NCBI GenBank assembly: GCA_916613615.1
Contig: OU744723.1
Span: 61,326,239 to 61,390,238, forward strand
Source of the DNA: Steromphala cineraria
Taxonomy: Eukaryota > Mollusca > Gastropoda > Trochida > Trochidae
Length of the DNA: 64,000 nt
Reading direction: 5' to 3'
This document shows, one piece after another, positions 1 to 12,963 of this stretch. A program made the translations under genes and the position numbers. The notes below the pieces were generated by a model. That model saw only the letters and a program-made list of their open reading frames with translations. It ran no database searches and had not been told where the DNA came from. Numbering within the stretch: position 1 is the stretch's first letter; each line of letters begins with the position of its first letter.

Positions 1-3000
1 TTTCCGTTTTAAGAGATTCTAGACATGGACATTGTATCCAACCAGCATATTTTACATCTAAAGTGTTAGAAATGAGTGACTGAACATGTGATATCTGTCT
101 TTTGCTAAGAATCAAACGAAAATTAAAGACTTCTGAGACACGCCCACTTAAAATAGTCAATCCTTGGCATTGCAGTATTAGGAGGAAAGTTTTTCCGTTT
201 TAAGAGTTTCTAGACATTGATATTGTATCCAACCAGCATATTTTACATCTAAAGTATTAGAATTCAGTGACTGATCATGTGATATCTGTCTTTTGCTAAG
301 AATCAACTCAAAATTAAAGACGTCTGAGACAAGCCCACTTAAAATAGTCAATCCTTGGCATTGCAGTATTAGGAGGAAAGTTTTCCGTTTGAAGAGTTTC
401 TAGACATGGATATTGTATCCAACCAGCATATTTTACATCTAAAGTGTTAGAATTGAGTGACTGATCATGTGATATCTGTCGTTTGCTAGGAATCAAACGA
501 AAAGTAAAGACATCTGAGACACGCCCACTTAAAATAGTCAATCCTTGGCATTGCAGTATTAGGAGGAAAGTTTTTCCGTTTTAAGAGTTTCGAGACATGG
601 ATATTGTATCCAACCAGCATATTTTACATCAAAAGTGTTAGAAATGAGTGACAGAACATGTGATATCTGTCTTTTGCTTAGACTTAAACAAAAGTTAAAG
701 ACGTCTGAGACACGCCCACTTAAAATAGTCAATCCTTGGCATTGCAGTATTAGGAGGAAAGTTTTTCCATTTTAAGAATTTCGATACATGGATATTGTTT
801 CAAACCAGCATATTTTACATCTAAAGTGTTAGAAATGAGTGACTGAACATGTGATATCATTCTTTTGCTAAGAATCAAATGAAAGTTAAAGACGTCTTAG
901 ACACGCCCACTTAAAATAGTCAATCCTTGGCACTGCAGTATTAGGAGGAATGTTTTTCCGTTTTAAGAGTTTCTAGACATGGATATTGTTTCAAACCAGC
1001 ATATTTTACATCTAAAGTGTTAGAAATGAGTGACTGAACATGTGATATCTGTCTTTTGCTAAGAATCAAACGAAAATTAAAGACTTCTGAGACACGCCCA
1101 CTTAAAATAGTCAATCCTTGGCATTGCAGTATTAGGAGGAAAGTTTTTCCGTTTTAAGAGTTTCTAGACATTGATATTGTATCCAACCAGCATATTTTAC
1201 ATCTAAAGTATTAGAATTCAGTGACTGATCATGTGATATCTGTCTTTTGCTAAGAATCAACTCAAAATTAAAGACGTCTGAGACACGCCCACTTAAAATA
1301 GTCAATCCTTGGCATTGCAGTATTAGGAGGAAAGTTTTTCTGTTTTAAGAGTTTCTAGACATGGATATTGTATCCAACCAGCATATTTTACATCTAAACT
1401 GTTAGAAATGAGTGACAGAACATGTGATATCTGTCTTTTGCTAAGAATCAACTCAAAATTAAAGACGTCTGAGACACGCCCACTTAAAATAGTCAATCCT
1501 TGGCATTGCAGTATTAGGAGGAAAGTTTTTCTGTTTTAAGAGTTTCTAGACATGGATATTGTATCCAACCAGCATATTTTACATCTAAACTGTTAGAAAT
1601 GAGTGACAGAACATGTGATATCTATCTTTTGCTTAGACTTAAACGAAAGTTAAAGACGTCTGAGACACGCCCACTTAAAATAGTCAATCCTTGGCATTGC
1701 AGTATCAGGAGGATTTTTTTTTCAGATTTAAGAGTTTCGAGACATGGCCATTGTATCCAATCAGCATATTGTACACTTGAAGTGTCAGAAATGAGTGACT
1801 CAACATGTGATATCTGTCTTTTGCCAAGAATCAACCCAAAATTAAAGACGGCTGTGACATGCCCTCATGAAATACTCAATCCTTGGTATTGCAGTATTAG
1901 GAGGATGTTTTTTTCACATTCAAGAGTTGCTTGACATTGATGTTGTAACTAACCAATATATTTTACATCTAAACTGTAAGAAATTAGTGACTGAACATGT
2001 GATATCTGTCTTTTGCTAAGAATCAAACGAAAATTAAAGACGTTTGAGACACGCCCACTTAAAATAGTCAATCCTTGGCATTGCAGTATTAGGAGGAAAG
2101 TTTTTCCATTTTAAGAATTTCGATACATGGATATTGTTTCAAACCAGCATATTTTACATCTAAAGTGTTAGAAATGAGTGACTGAACATGTGATATCTGT
2201 CTTTTGCTAAGAATCAAACGAAAATTAAAGACGTCTGAGACACGCCCACTTAAAATAGTCAATCCTTGGCATTGCAGTATTAGGAGGAAAGTTTTTCCGT
2301 TTTAAGAGTTTCTAGACATGGATATTGTATCCAACCAGCATATTTTACATCTAAAGTGTAAGAAATGAGTGACAGAACATGTGATATCTGTCTTTTGCTT
2401 AGACTTAAACGAAAGTTAAAGACGTCTGAGACACGCCCACTTGAAATAGTCAATCCTTGGCATTGAAGTATTAGGAGGAATTTTTTCCAGATTTAAGAGT
2501 TTCGAGACATGGCTATTGTATCCAATCAGCATATTGTACACTTGAAGTGTCAGAAATGAGTGACTGAACATGTGATTTCTGTCTTTTATTAAGAATCAAC
2601 TCAATATTAAAGACGTCTGTGACATGCCCTCATGAAATACTCAATCCTTGGTATTGCAGTATTAGGAGGATGTTTTTTTCACATTCAAGAGTTGCTTGAC
2701 ATTGATGTTGTAACTAACCAATATATTTTACATCTAAACTGTAAGAAATTAGTGACTGATCATGTGATATCTGTCTTTTGCTAAGAATCAACTCAAAATT
2801 AAAGACGTCTGAGACACGCCCACTTAACAAAGTCAATCCTTGGCATTGCAGTATTAGGAGGAAAGTTTTCTGTTTGAAGAGTTTCGAGACATGGATATTG
2901 TATCCAACACGCATATTTTGCATCTAAAGTGTTAGAAATGAGTGACAGAACATGTGATATCTGTCTTTTGCTAAGAATCAAACGAAAGTTAAAGACGTCT

Positions 3001-6000
3001 GAGACACGCCCACTTAAAATAGTCAATCCTTGGCATTGCAGTATTAGGAGGAATTTTTTTCAGATTTCAGAGTTTCGAGACATGGCTATTGTATCCAATC
3101 AGCATATTGTACACTTAAGGTGTCAGAAATGAGTGACTGAACATGTGATTTCTGTCTTTTGCTAAGAATCAACTCAAAATTAAAGACGTCTGAAACATGC
3201 TCTCATGAAATACTCAATCCTTGGTATTGCAGTATTAGGAGGATGTTTTTTCATATTCAGGAGTTTCTAGAAATGGATGTTGTAACTAACCAATATATTT
3301 TACATCTAAACTGTAAGAAATGAGTGACTTAACATGTGATATCTAGCTTTTGCTAAGAATCAAATTAACATTTAAAGACGTCTGAGACACGCCTATTTAA
3401 AATAGTCAATCCTTGGCATTGCAGTATTAGGAGGAAAGTTTTTCCGTTAAAAGAGTTTCTAGACATGGATATTGTATCCAACCAGCATATTTTACATCTA
3501 AAGTGTAAGAAATGAGTGACAGAACATGTGATATCTGTCTTTTGCTTAGACTTAAACGAAAGTTAAAGACGTCTGAGACACGCCCACTTGAAATAGTCAA
3601 TCCTTGGCATTGAAGTATTAGGAGGAATTTTTTCCAGATTTAAGAGTTTCGAGACATGGCTATTGTATCCAATCAGCATATTGTACACTTGAAGTGTCAG
3701 AAATGAGTGACTGAACATGTGATTTCTGTCTTTTATTAAGAATCAACTCAATATTAAAGACGTCTGTGACATGCCCTCATGAAATACTCAATCCTTGGTA
3801 TTGCAGTATTAGGAGGATGTTTTTTTCACATTCAAGAGTTGCTTGACATTGATGTTGTAACTAACCAATATATTTTACATCTAAACTGTAAGAAATTAGT
3901 GACTGAACATGTGATATCTGTCTTTTGCTAAGAATCAACTCAAAATTAAAGATGTCTGAGACACGCCCACTTAACAAAGTCAATCCTTGGCATTGCAGTA
4001 TTAGGAGGAAAGTTTTCTGTTTGAAGAGTTTCGAGACATTGATATTGTATCCAACACGCATATTTTGCATCTAAAGTGTTAGAAATGAGTGATTGAACAT
4101 GTGATATCTGTCTTTTGCTAAGAATCAAACGAAAGTTAAAGACGTCTGAGACACGCCCACTTAAAATAGTCAATCCTTGGCATTGCAGTATTAGGAGGAA
4201 TTTTTTTCAGATTTCAGAGTTTCGAGACATGGCTATTGTATCCAATCAGCATATTGTACACTTAAGGTGTCAGAAATGAGTGACTGAACATGTGATTTCT
4301 GTCTTTTGCTAAGAATCAACTCAAAATTAAAGACGTCTGAAACATGCTCTCATGAAATACTCAATCCTTGGTATTGCAGTATTAGGAGGATGTTTTTTCA
4401 TATTCAGGAGTTTCTAGAAATGGATGTTGTAACTAACCAATATATTTTACATCTAAACTGTAAGAAATGAGTGACTTAACATGTGATATCTAGCTTTTGC
4501 TAAGAATCAAATTAACATTAAAGACGTCTGAGACACGCCCATTTAAAATAGTCAATCCTTGGCATTGCAGTATTAGGAGGAAAGTTTTTCCGTTAAAAGA
4601 GTTTCTAGACATGGATATTGTATCCAACCAGCATATTTTACATCTAAAGTGTTAGAAATGAGTGACTGATCATGTGATATCTGTCTTTTGCTTAGACTTA
4701 AACGAAAATTAAAGACGTCTGAGACGCGCCCACTTAAAATAGTCAATCCTTGGCATTGCAGTATTAGGAGGAAAGTTTTTCCGTTTAAAGAGTTTCTAGA
4801 CATGGATATTGTATCCAACCAGCATATTTTACATCTAAAGTGTTAGAAATGAGTAACAGAACATGTGATATCTGTCTTTTGCTTAGACTTAAACGAAAGT
4901 TAAAGACGTCTGAGACACGCCCACTTGAAATAGTCAATCCTTGGCATTGCAGTATTAGGAGGAATTTTTTTCAGATTTAAGAGTTTCGAGACATGGCTAT
5001 TGTATCCAATCAGCATATTGTACACTTGAAGTGTCAGAAATGAGTGACTGAACATGTGATTTCTGTCTTTTATTAAGAATCAACTCAATATTAAAGACGT
5101 CTGTGACATGCCGTCATGAAATACTCAATCCTTGGTATTGCAGTATTAGGAGGATGTTTTTTTCACATTCAAGAATTGCTTGACATTGATGTTGTAACTA
5201 ACCAATATATTTTACATCTAAACTGTAAGAAATTAGTGACTGAACATGTGATATCTGTCTTTTGCTAAGAATCAACTCAAAATTAAAGACGTCTGAGACA
5301 CGCCCACTTAACAAAGTCAATCCTTGGCATTACAGTATTAGGAGGAAAGTTTTTCCGTTTGAAGCGTTTCGAGACATGGATATTGTATCCAACCAGCATA
5401 TTTTACATCTAAAGTGTTAGAAATGAGTGACTGAAAATGTGATATCTATCTTTTGCTAAGAATCAAACGAAAATTAAAGATGTCTGAGACACGCCCACTT
5501 AAAATAGTCAATCCTTGGCATTGCAGTATTAGGAGGAAAGTTTTTCCATTTTAAGAATTTCGATGCATGGATATTGTTTCAAACCAGCATATTTTACATC
5601 TAAAGTGTTAGAAATGAGTGACTGAACATGTGATATCTGTCTTTTGCTAAGAATCGAACGAAAATTAAAGACGTCTGAGACACGCCCACTTAAAATAGTC
5701 AATCCTTGGCATTGCAGTATTAGGAGGAAAGTTTTTCCGTTTTAAGAGTTTCTAGACATTGATATTGTATCCAACCAGCATATTTTACATCTAAAGTATT
5801 AGAATTCAGTGACTGATCATGTGATATCTGTCGTTTGCTAGGAATCAAACGAAAAGTAAAGACATCTGAGACACGCCCACTTAAAATAGTCAATCCTTGG
5901 CATTGCAGTATTAGGAGGAAAGTTTTTCCGTTTTAAGAGTTTCTAGACATGGATATTGTATCCAACCAGCATATTTTACATCTAAACTGTTAGAAATGAG

Positions 6001-9000
6001 TGACAGAACATGTGATATCTGTCTTTTGCTAAGACTTAAACGAAAGTTAAAGATGTCTGAGACACGCCCACTTAAAATAGTCAATCCTTGGCATTGCAGT
6101 ATTAGGAGGAAAGTTTTTCCGTTTTAAGAGTTTCTAGACATGGATATTGTATCCAACCAGCACATTTAACATCACAAGGGTTAGAAATGAGTGACTGAAC
6201 ATGTGATATCTGTCTTTTGCTAAGAATCAAACGAAAATTAAAGACGTTTGAGACACGCCCACTTAAAATAGTCAATCCTTGGCATTGCAGTATTAGGAGG
6301 AAAGTTTTTCTATTTTAAGAATTTCGATACATGGATATTGTTTCAAACCAGCATATTTTACATCTAAAGTGTTAGAAATGAGTGACTGAACATGTGATAT
6401 CTGTCTTTTGCTAAGAATCAAACGAAAATTAAAGAAGTCTGAGACACGCCCACTTAAAATAGTCAATCCTTGGCATTGCAGTATTAGGAGGAAAGTTTTT
6501 CCGTTTTAAGAGTTTCTAGACATGGATATTGTATCCAACCAGCATATTTTACATCTAAAGTGTTAGAAATGAGTGACAGAACATGTGATATCTGTCTTTT
6601 GCTTAGACTTAAACGAAAGTTAAAGACGTCTGAGACACGCCCACTTGAAATAGTCAATCCTTGGCATTGCAGTATTAGGAGGATTTTTTTTCAGATTTAA
6701 GAGTTTCGAGACATGGCTATTGTATCCAATCAGCATATTGTACACTTGAAGTGTCAGAAATGAGTGACTGAACATGTGATTTCTGTCTTTTATTAAGAAT
6801 CAACTCAATATTAAAGACGTCTGTGACATGCCCTCATGAAATACTCAATCCTTGGTATTGCAGTATTAGGAGGATGTTTTTTTCACATTCAAGAGTTGCT
6901 TGACATTGATGTTGTAACTAACCAATATATTTTATATCTAAACTGTAAGAAATTAGTGACTGAACATGTGATATCTGTCTTTTGCTAAGAATCAACTCAA
7001 AATTAAAGACGTCTGAGACACGCCCACTTAACAAAGTCAAGCCTTGGCATTGCAGTATTAGGAGGAAAGTTTTCCGTTTGAAGAGTTTCTAGACATGGAT
7101 ATTGTATCCAACCAGCATATTTTACATCTAAAGTGTTAGAATTGAGTGACTGATCATGTGATATCTGTCGTTTGCTAGGAATCAAACGAAAAGTAAAGAC
7201 ATCTGAGACACGCCAACTTAAAATAGTCAATCCTTGGCATTGCAGTATTAGGAGGAAAGTTTTTCCGTTTTAAGAGTTTCGAGACATGGATATTGTATCC
7301 AACCAGCATATTTTACATCAAAAGTGTTAGAAATGAGTGACAGAACATGTGATATCTGTCTTTTGCTTAGACTTAAACAAAAGTTAAAGACGTCTGAGAC
7401 ACGCCCACTTAAAATAGTCAATCCTTGGCATTGCAGTATTAGGAGGAAAGTTATTCCATTTTAAGAATTTCGATACATGGATATTGTTTCAAACCAGCAT
7501 ATTTTACATCTAAAGTGTTAGAAATGAGTGACTGAACATGTGATATCTGTCTTTTGCTTAGAATCAAACGAAAATTAAAGACGTCTGAGACACGCCCACT
7601 TAAAATAGTCAATCCTTGGCATTGCAGTATTAGGAGGAAAGTTTTTCCGTTTTAAGAGTTTCTAGACATTGATATTGTATCCAACCAGCATATTTTACAT
7701 CTAAAGTATTAGAATTCAGTGACTGATCATGTGATATCTGTCTTTTGCTAAGAATCAACTCAAAATTAAAGACGTCTGAGACACGCCCACTTAAAATAGT
7801 CAATCCTTGGCATTGCAGTATTAGGAGGAAAGTTTTTCTGTTTTAAGAGTTTCTAGACATGGATATTGTATCCAACCAGCATATTTTACATCTAAACTGT
7901 TAGAAATGAGTGACAGAACATGTGATATCTGTCTTTTGCTTAGACTTAAATGAAAGTTAAAGACGTCTGAGACACGCCCACTTAAAATAGTCAATCCTTG
8001 GCATTGCAGTATCAGGAGGATTTTTTTTTCAGATTTAAGAGTTTCGAGACATGGCCATTGTATCCAATCAGCATATTGTACACTTGAAGTGTCAGAAATG
8101 AGTGACTGAACATGTGATTTCTGTCTTTTGCTAAGAATCAACCCAAAATTAAAGACGTCTGTGACATGCCCTCATGAAATACTCAATCCTTGGTATTGCA
8201 GTATTAGGAGGATGTTTTTTTCACATTCAAGAGTTGCTTGACATTGATGTTGTAACTAACCAATATATTTTACATCTAAACTGTAAGAAATTAGTGACTG
8301 AACATGTGATATCTGTCTTTTGCTAAGAATCAACTCAAAATTAAAGACGTCTGAGACACGCCCACTTAACAAAGTCAATCCTTGGCATTGCAGTATTAGG
8401 AGGAAAGTTTTTCCGTTTGAAGAGTTTCGAGACATGGATATTGTATCCAACCAGCATATTTTACATCTAAAGTGTTAGAAATGAGTGACAGAAAATGTGC
8501 TATCTATCTTTTGCTAAGAATCAAACGAAAATTAAAGATGTCTGAGACACGCCCACTTAAAATAGTCAATCCTTGGCATTGCAGTATTAGGAGGAAAGTT
8601 TTTCCATTTTAAGAATTTCGATGCATGGATATTGTTTCAAACCAGCATATTTTACATCTAAAGTGTTAGAAATGAGTGACTGATCATGTGATATCTGTCG
8701 TTTGCTAGGAATCAAACGAAAAGTAAAGACATCTGAGACACGCCAACTTAAAATAGTCAATCCTTGGCATTGCAGTATTAGGAGGAAAGTTTTTCTATTT
8801 TAAGAATTTCGATACATGGATATTGTTTCAAACCAGCATATTTTACATCTAAAGTGTTAGAAATGAGTGACTGAACATGTGATATCTGTCTTTTGCTAAG
8901 AATCAAACGAAAATTAAAGAAGTCTGAGACACGCCCACTTAAAATAGTCAATCCTTGGCATTGCAGTATTAGGAGGAAAGTTTTTCTATTTTAAGAATTT

Positions 9001-9350
9001 CGATACATGGATATTGTTTCAAACCAGCATATTTTACATCTAAAGTGTTAGAAATGAGTGACTGAACATGTGATATCTGTCTTTTGCTAACACTCAAACG
9101 AAAGTTAAAGACGTCTGAGACACGCCCACTTAAAATAGTCAATCCTTGGCATTGCAGTATTAGGAGGAAGTTTGTTAAGATTCAAGAGTTTCTAGACATG
9201 AATGTTGTAACGAATCAATATATTTTACATCTAAACTGTAAAAAATGAGTGACTTAACATGTGATATCTGTCTTTTGCTAAAAATAAAATTAAAATTAAA
9301 GACGTCTGGGACAAGCCCACTTAAAATAGTCAATCCTTGGTATTGCATTA
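1..9350. repeat. 190/191-bp satellite array, about 49 monomers
   Basis: The landmark TCCTTGGCATTGCAGTATTA recurs every 190-191 bp (for example at 161, 352 and 542) up to about 9,340. Two monomer classes are visible. One has ACACGCCCACTTAAAATAG before the landmark. The other has ACATGCCCTCATGAAATAC and then GTTGTAACTAACCAATATA. The classes are arranged in longer blocks: a diagnostic AACACGCATATTTTGC variant at 2,907 recurs at 4,054 (1,147 bp, six monomers), and the block near 314-541 recurs near 7,003-7,230 (about 6,689 bp, 35 monomers). Open frames of 60-110 codons on both strands are by-products, because the period is not a multiple of three and no frame persists. The array runs off the left edge. 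Confidence 0.97.
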
Positions 9351-11165
9351 TGAGTGAAAGATGAAAAATCGGTTTTACGTTTTTTTACTGTTGTGACCTC
9401 ATTTGGGGTCATGGGGTCACCAAACCTAAAATTTAGATTCCTCATAGGCCATGGAGTCCACAGACAACATTTCAGCTCTCTAGACCTTTTGGACCTGGGT
9501 TGAAAGATGAAAAAAAACGTTCTTAAGGTTTTTGACTGTTGTGACCTCATTTGGAGTCAAGGGGTCACTAAACCTACAATTTAGATTCATCATTGGCCAA
9601 GGAATTTACAGACAACCTTTCAGCTCTTTAGACCTATTGGACCTGGGGAGAAAGATAAAAATACGATTTTTAAGGTTTTGACCCCTGTGACCTCATTTGG
9701 GGTCAAGGGGTCACCAAACCTACAATTTCGATTCATCATTGGCCAAGGAATCTACAGACAACTTTTCAGCTCTCTAGACCTTTTGGACCTGAAGAGAAAG
9801 ATGAAAATGCGATTTTTAAGGTTTTGATCATTGTGACCTCATTTTTGGTCAAGGGGTCACCAAATCTACAATTTAGATTCATCATTGGTCAAGGAGTCTA
9901 CAGACAACTTTTCAGCCCTCTTGAAGTTTTGGACCTGGAGAGAAAGATGAAAATACGATTTTTAAGGTTTTGACCCTTGTGACCTCATTTGTGGTCAAGA
10001 GGTCACGAAACCTACAATATAAATACCTCATTGGCCAAGGAGTTTTAAAACATCTTTTCAGCTCTCAAGACCTTTTGGACCTGGAGAGAAAGATGAAAAA
10101 ACGTTTTTACAGTTTTTGATCCCTGTGACCTCATTTGGGGTCAAGGGGTCACCAAACCTACAATTTAGATTCATCATTGGCCAAGGAGTCTACAGACAAC
10201 TTTTCAGCTCTCTAGACCTTTTGGACCTGGAGAGAAAGATAAAAAAACGATTTTTAAGGTTTGACCCCTGTGACCTCATTTGGGGTCAAGGGGTCACCAA
10301 ACCTACAATTTAGATTCATCATTGGCCAAGGAGTCTACAGCCAACTTTTCAGCTCTCTAGACCTTTTGGACATGGAGAGAAAGATGACAATACGATTTTT
10401 AAGGTTTTTACCCATGTGACCTCATTCGGGGTCAAGGGGTCACCAAAACTACAATATAAACACCTCATTGGCCAAGGAGTTTTAAAACATCTTTTCAGCT
10501 CTCTAGACCTTTTGGACCTGGAGAGAATGATGAAAAAAAGTTTTTACGGTTTTGGATCCCTCTGACCTCATTTGGGGTCAAGGGGTCACCAAACCTACAA
10601 TATAGATTCATCATTGGCCAAGGAGTCTACAGACAACTTTTCAGCTCTCTAGACCTTTTGGACCTGGAGAGAAAGATGACAATACGATTTTAAGGTTTTT
10701 GACCCCTGTGACCTCATTTGGAGTCAAAGGGTCACCAAACCTAAAATATAAATACCTCATTGGCCAAGGAGTTTTAAAACATCTTTTCAGCTCTCTAGAC
10801 CTTTTAGACCTAGAGAGAAAGATGAAAATACGATTTTTAAGGTTTTGACCCCTGTGACCTCATTTAGGGTCAAGGGGTCACAAAACCTACAATTTAAATA
10901 CCTCATTGGCTAAGGGGTTTTAAAACATCTTTTCAGCTCTTTAGACCTTTTGGACCTGAAGAGAAAGATGAAAAAACCTTTTGATGGTTTTTGATCCCTG
11001 TGACCACATTTGGGATTAAGAAGTCACAAAAGGAGTCTACACATCAAGTTTCATCTCTCTAGAGTCATTAGTTCTGGAGATAAAGGCGAAAAAGTTAAAA
11101 ATTTGCAGAGGGACGGATGGATGGATGGATGGACGGATGGCAGACGGCATGCCATGCAATAAGCC
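9345..11165 (+). mobile_element. Pearl-like (HINE-type) element: long tandem core plus ACGG/ATGG microsatellite, 5' end missing
   Basis: About twelve units of roughly 147 bp share TGTGACCTCATTTGGGGTCA, ACAATTTAGATTCATCATTG, TTTTCAGCTCTCTAGACC and GGAGAGAAAGATGAAAA. They are followed by a GGATGGATGGACGG tract (11,112-11,140) and GCATGCCATGCAATAAGCC, the right-flank motif of the other elements of this family in the window. Known oyster CvA/pearl elements have the same order: tandem core, tetranucleotide microsatellite, right flank. The head motif (AGAGCCATTGGCTCT) is absent, because the 190-bp satellite joins the core directly at about 9,345-9,360. The terminal right hairpin is also missing, cut off where a MITE begins at 11,176. 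The family assignment is inferred from architecture. Confidence 0.75.
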
Positions 11166-11175
11166 AATCAGATTT

Positions 11176-11335
11176 TTAAAGAGACAGTAGCACGTTTTTA
11201 AGGGAAATAAAAGGAGATGTTAGGAAACTGAAAATTAATGGTTCCAAGTTAAAGACAATGTATTTTAACTAACTGGAGAAGTAATAATTCAAATACATAG
11301 AAGTAAAGTTTATCCATGGAAATGTGTGGACACAA
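11176..11335 (+). mobile_element. MITE, left half only
   Basis: TTAAAGAGACAGTAGCACG opens a segment matching the left half of the complete copies at 15,941 and 36,344 (terminus, GGAGATGTTAGGAAA block, AATTAATGGTTCC, GTAATAATTCAAATACATA). Similarity fades near 11,335 and no right terminus follows. It abuts the truncated right flank of the preceding pearl-like element. Confidence 0.8.
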
Positions 11336-12315
11336 ATCTTACTTATCATATTGACACATCTTTGAGTCGTACAAATGGTAACCATCCTAAAGAGCTCAAC
11401 AATGGCAATTAAATTGTGTTATTGCATGCCAATTCTGACGTTATAACTTCGAATAAAATTGCCATGTTTCGATGTTTAGTGACCAATAGCTATCAACTTA
11501 TCAGTCGATGAGCTCTGATTAGATCTGTCCAAGTTCATAAAGTGCACGAGAACATAACAACATGCCGACCTTTGATGTTTCCTATCTCTGACATCACTAA
11601 GAGACAACGTTGGCGGTGGTCTAACGTCACAGATAAAAAATGCAGTAAAAAAACAACTGGTTTTTTTTTTGTGTTTCAGGTTTGTCAGCAATCCACACAA
11701 CCTTTCTGTATAGCCGGATCAAGTTACCATTAGAAATGAAGGAACACTACCGATTCTTGTGAAAAGGGCTGTTTTTGATCAAGTTTGTTAATTTTCAGAG
11801 GAGATTTGCGATATTTTTGCTATACCGTTTACTGCGTTTGAGGTGATCTTGTCACTATTGGAGTGACAAACATTCATTATGGACAGTTATTAAACTTATT
11901 CGTCGCGTGCTTAACTTCCAGCAGAAACGTTTTGCAAAAAATGTATGAATATTGCTCAATTAAAAATGTTAAACTTGAAAGTTCGGGTTTCAACTATGTC
12001 ATTGCCAACTGAAATGAAAATGTAAATATGAGATCGTTTTCGAAATTTCAGTTTTAAAATTGCAAAGTTTCTTTTGGAATTCAGTTTAGAACAATATTGC
12101 GCCATGCTAGTTTTTGAGGAAAGTAACCATAATGTACATTATCATTAACAAATCTATGTAAATCATATTTTCTCGTTGTGCTTAAAAGACAAGCACATAT
12201 GCTTCCTGAATTATTACGTGACTTACTGACAGAAATGAACGAAATAATAACTTTGTTTATGAGGGATATTGATTATTTACACAGCCGCCCAAGAACATTA
12301 ATCTGTAATTATCAA
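11336..12315. other. No recognisable feature
   Basis: AT-rich sequence with only short open frames. The open frames at 11,476-11,733 on opposite strands overlap each other and have no recognisable domain. The frame at 12,178-12,375 (+) is the antisense shadow of the LINE relic that follows. Confidence 0.5.
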
Positions 12316-12963
12316 TCAATCTGCCATTGCCCAGAAACCCAAATTGCTATTGCAGAAACTGTAGAAAATCTTTAGTTGAACCTTTGAACACAACGTGAAA
12401 AAAACCCTTTTAGTTGATTCAATTGAATCAATATCTTTACCATGTAATTCAGGCAAAATGTCACGCCCGTGAAAACTGTTTGGTAGTATGATTAGCTTCC
12501 ATTTACTGCCTAATGTAAGTGGATGTAGATCTTTTCTATTCAAGCCAAGTGTTCTTAATGAATTCACAGTTTGTCTAGCCTTTTGACAACCAGTGGATGT
12601 TCTCTCTCTGCTTGACATGTCTGAAGAGATAAGGACACCGCCATATTTTATAGATTCGGTATTGGTAATAGTATTTTCGCCAAAGAATAGTTCAATATCA
12701 AGACAGGGTTGTCTCCCTTTACAAAAGATAATCAAAATGCTCTTGGAGGCATTGTTAGTTAAACGCCATTGTGAAGCATAATTAGAAACAATATTGAGAG
12801 AATCTTGACGAGCATATGGTGTGGTACAAAGGTACAAAGCGTAGTGTTATCAGGTAGTAAAACCACTGTATGGGAGACGCGTCACTTCCAAATGTTTTTA
12901 ACCGATAAATAAGGTAGTGCGCCGTTAACCTGCTTGGTTGTCCTTTACAGGAGAGTGGACAGA
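12316..12963 (-). pseudogene. LINE reverse transcriptase fragment (C-terminal part)
   Basis: An open frame of about 173 codons on the minus strand resembles the region downstream of the active site in non-LTR reverse transcriptases. It has QWRLTNNASKS (family pattern QWxLxxNxxKS), a KYGGVLISSD stretch (YLGVxLxxD-like), then a KARQTVNSLRTLGLN helix, HPLTLGSKWKLIILP and FHGRDILPEL. In active elements the palm motif YADD lies just before this block. Here the aligned codons (12,832-12,843) read Tyr-Ala-Leu-Tyr, and a stop sits two codons further upstream. The catalytic aspartates are therefore gone. Upstream sequence to about 12,960 may be the broken remainder of the palm. No endonuclease or 5' end is present, so this is a dead, 5'-truncated copy. 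Jockey/CR1-like clades are possible, but the clade is not decided. Confidence 0.7.

Noticed and set aside
314..8450. Many 60-110-codon frames in the satellite, such as repeated MTILSGRVSDVFNF peptides
   Set aside because: They recur with the 190/191-bp unit, shift frame every unit and end at unit-specific stops. They are by-products of the repeat.
12178..12375. Plus-strand 65-codon frame
   Set aside because: It lies antisense to the end of the LINE reverse transcriptase relic and has no features of its own.
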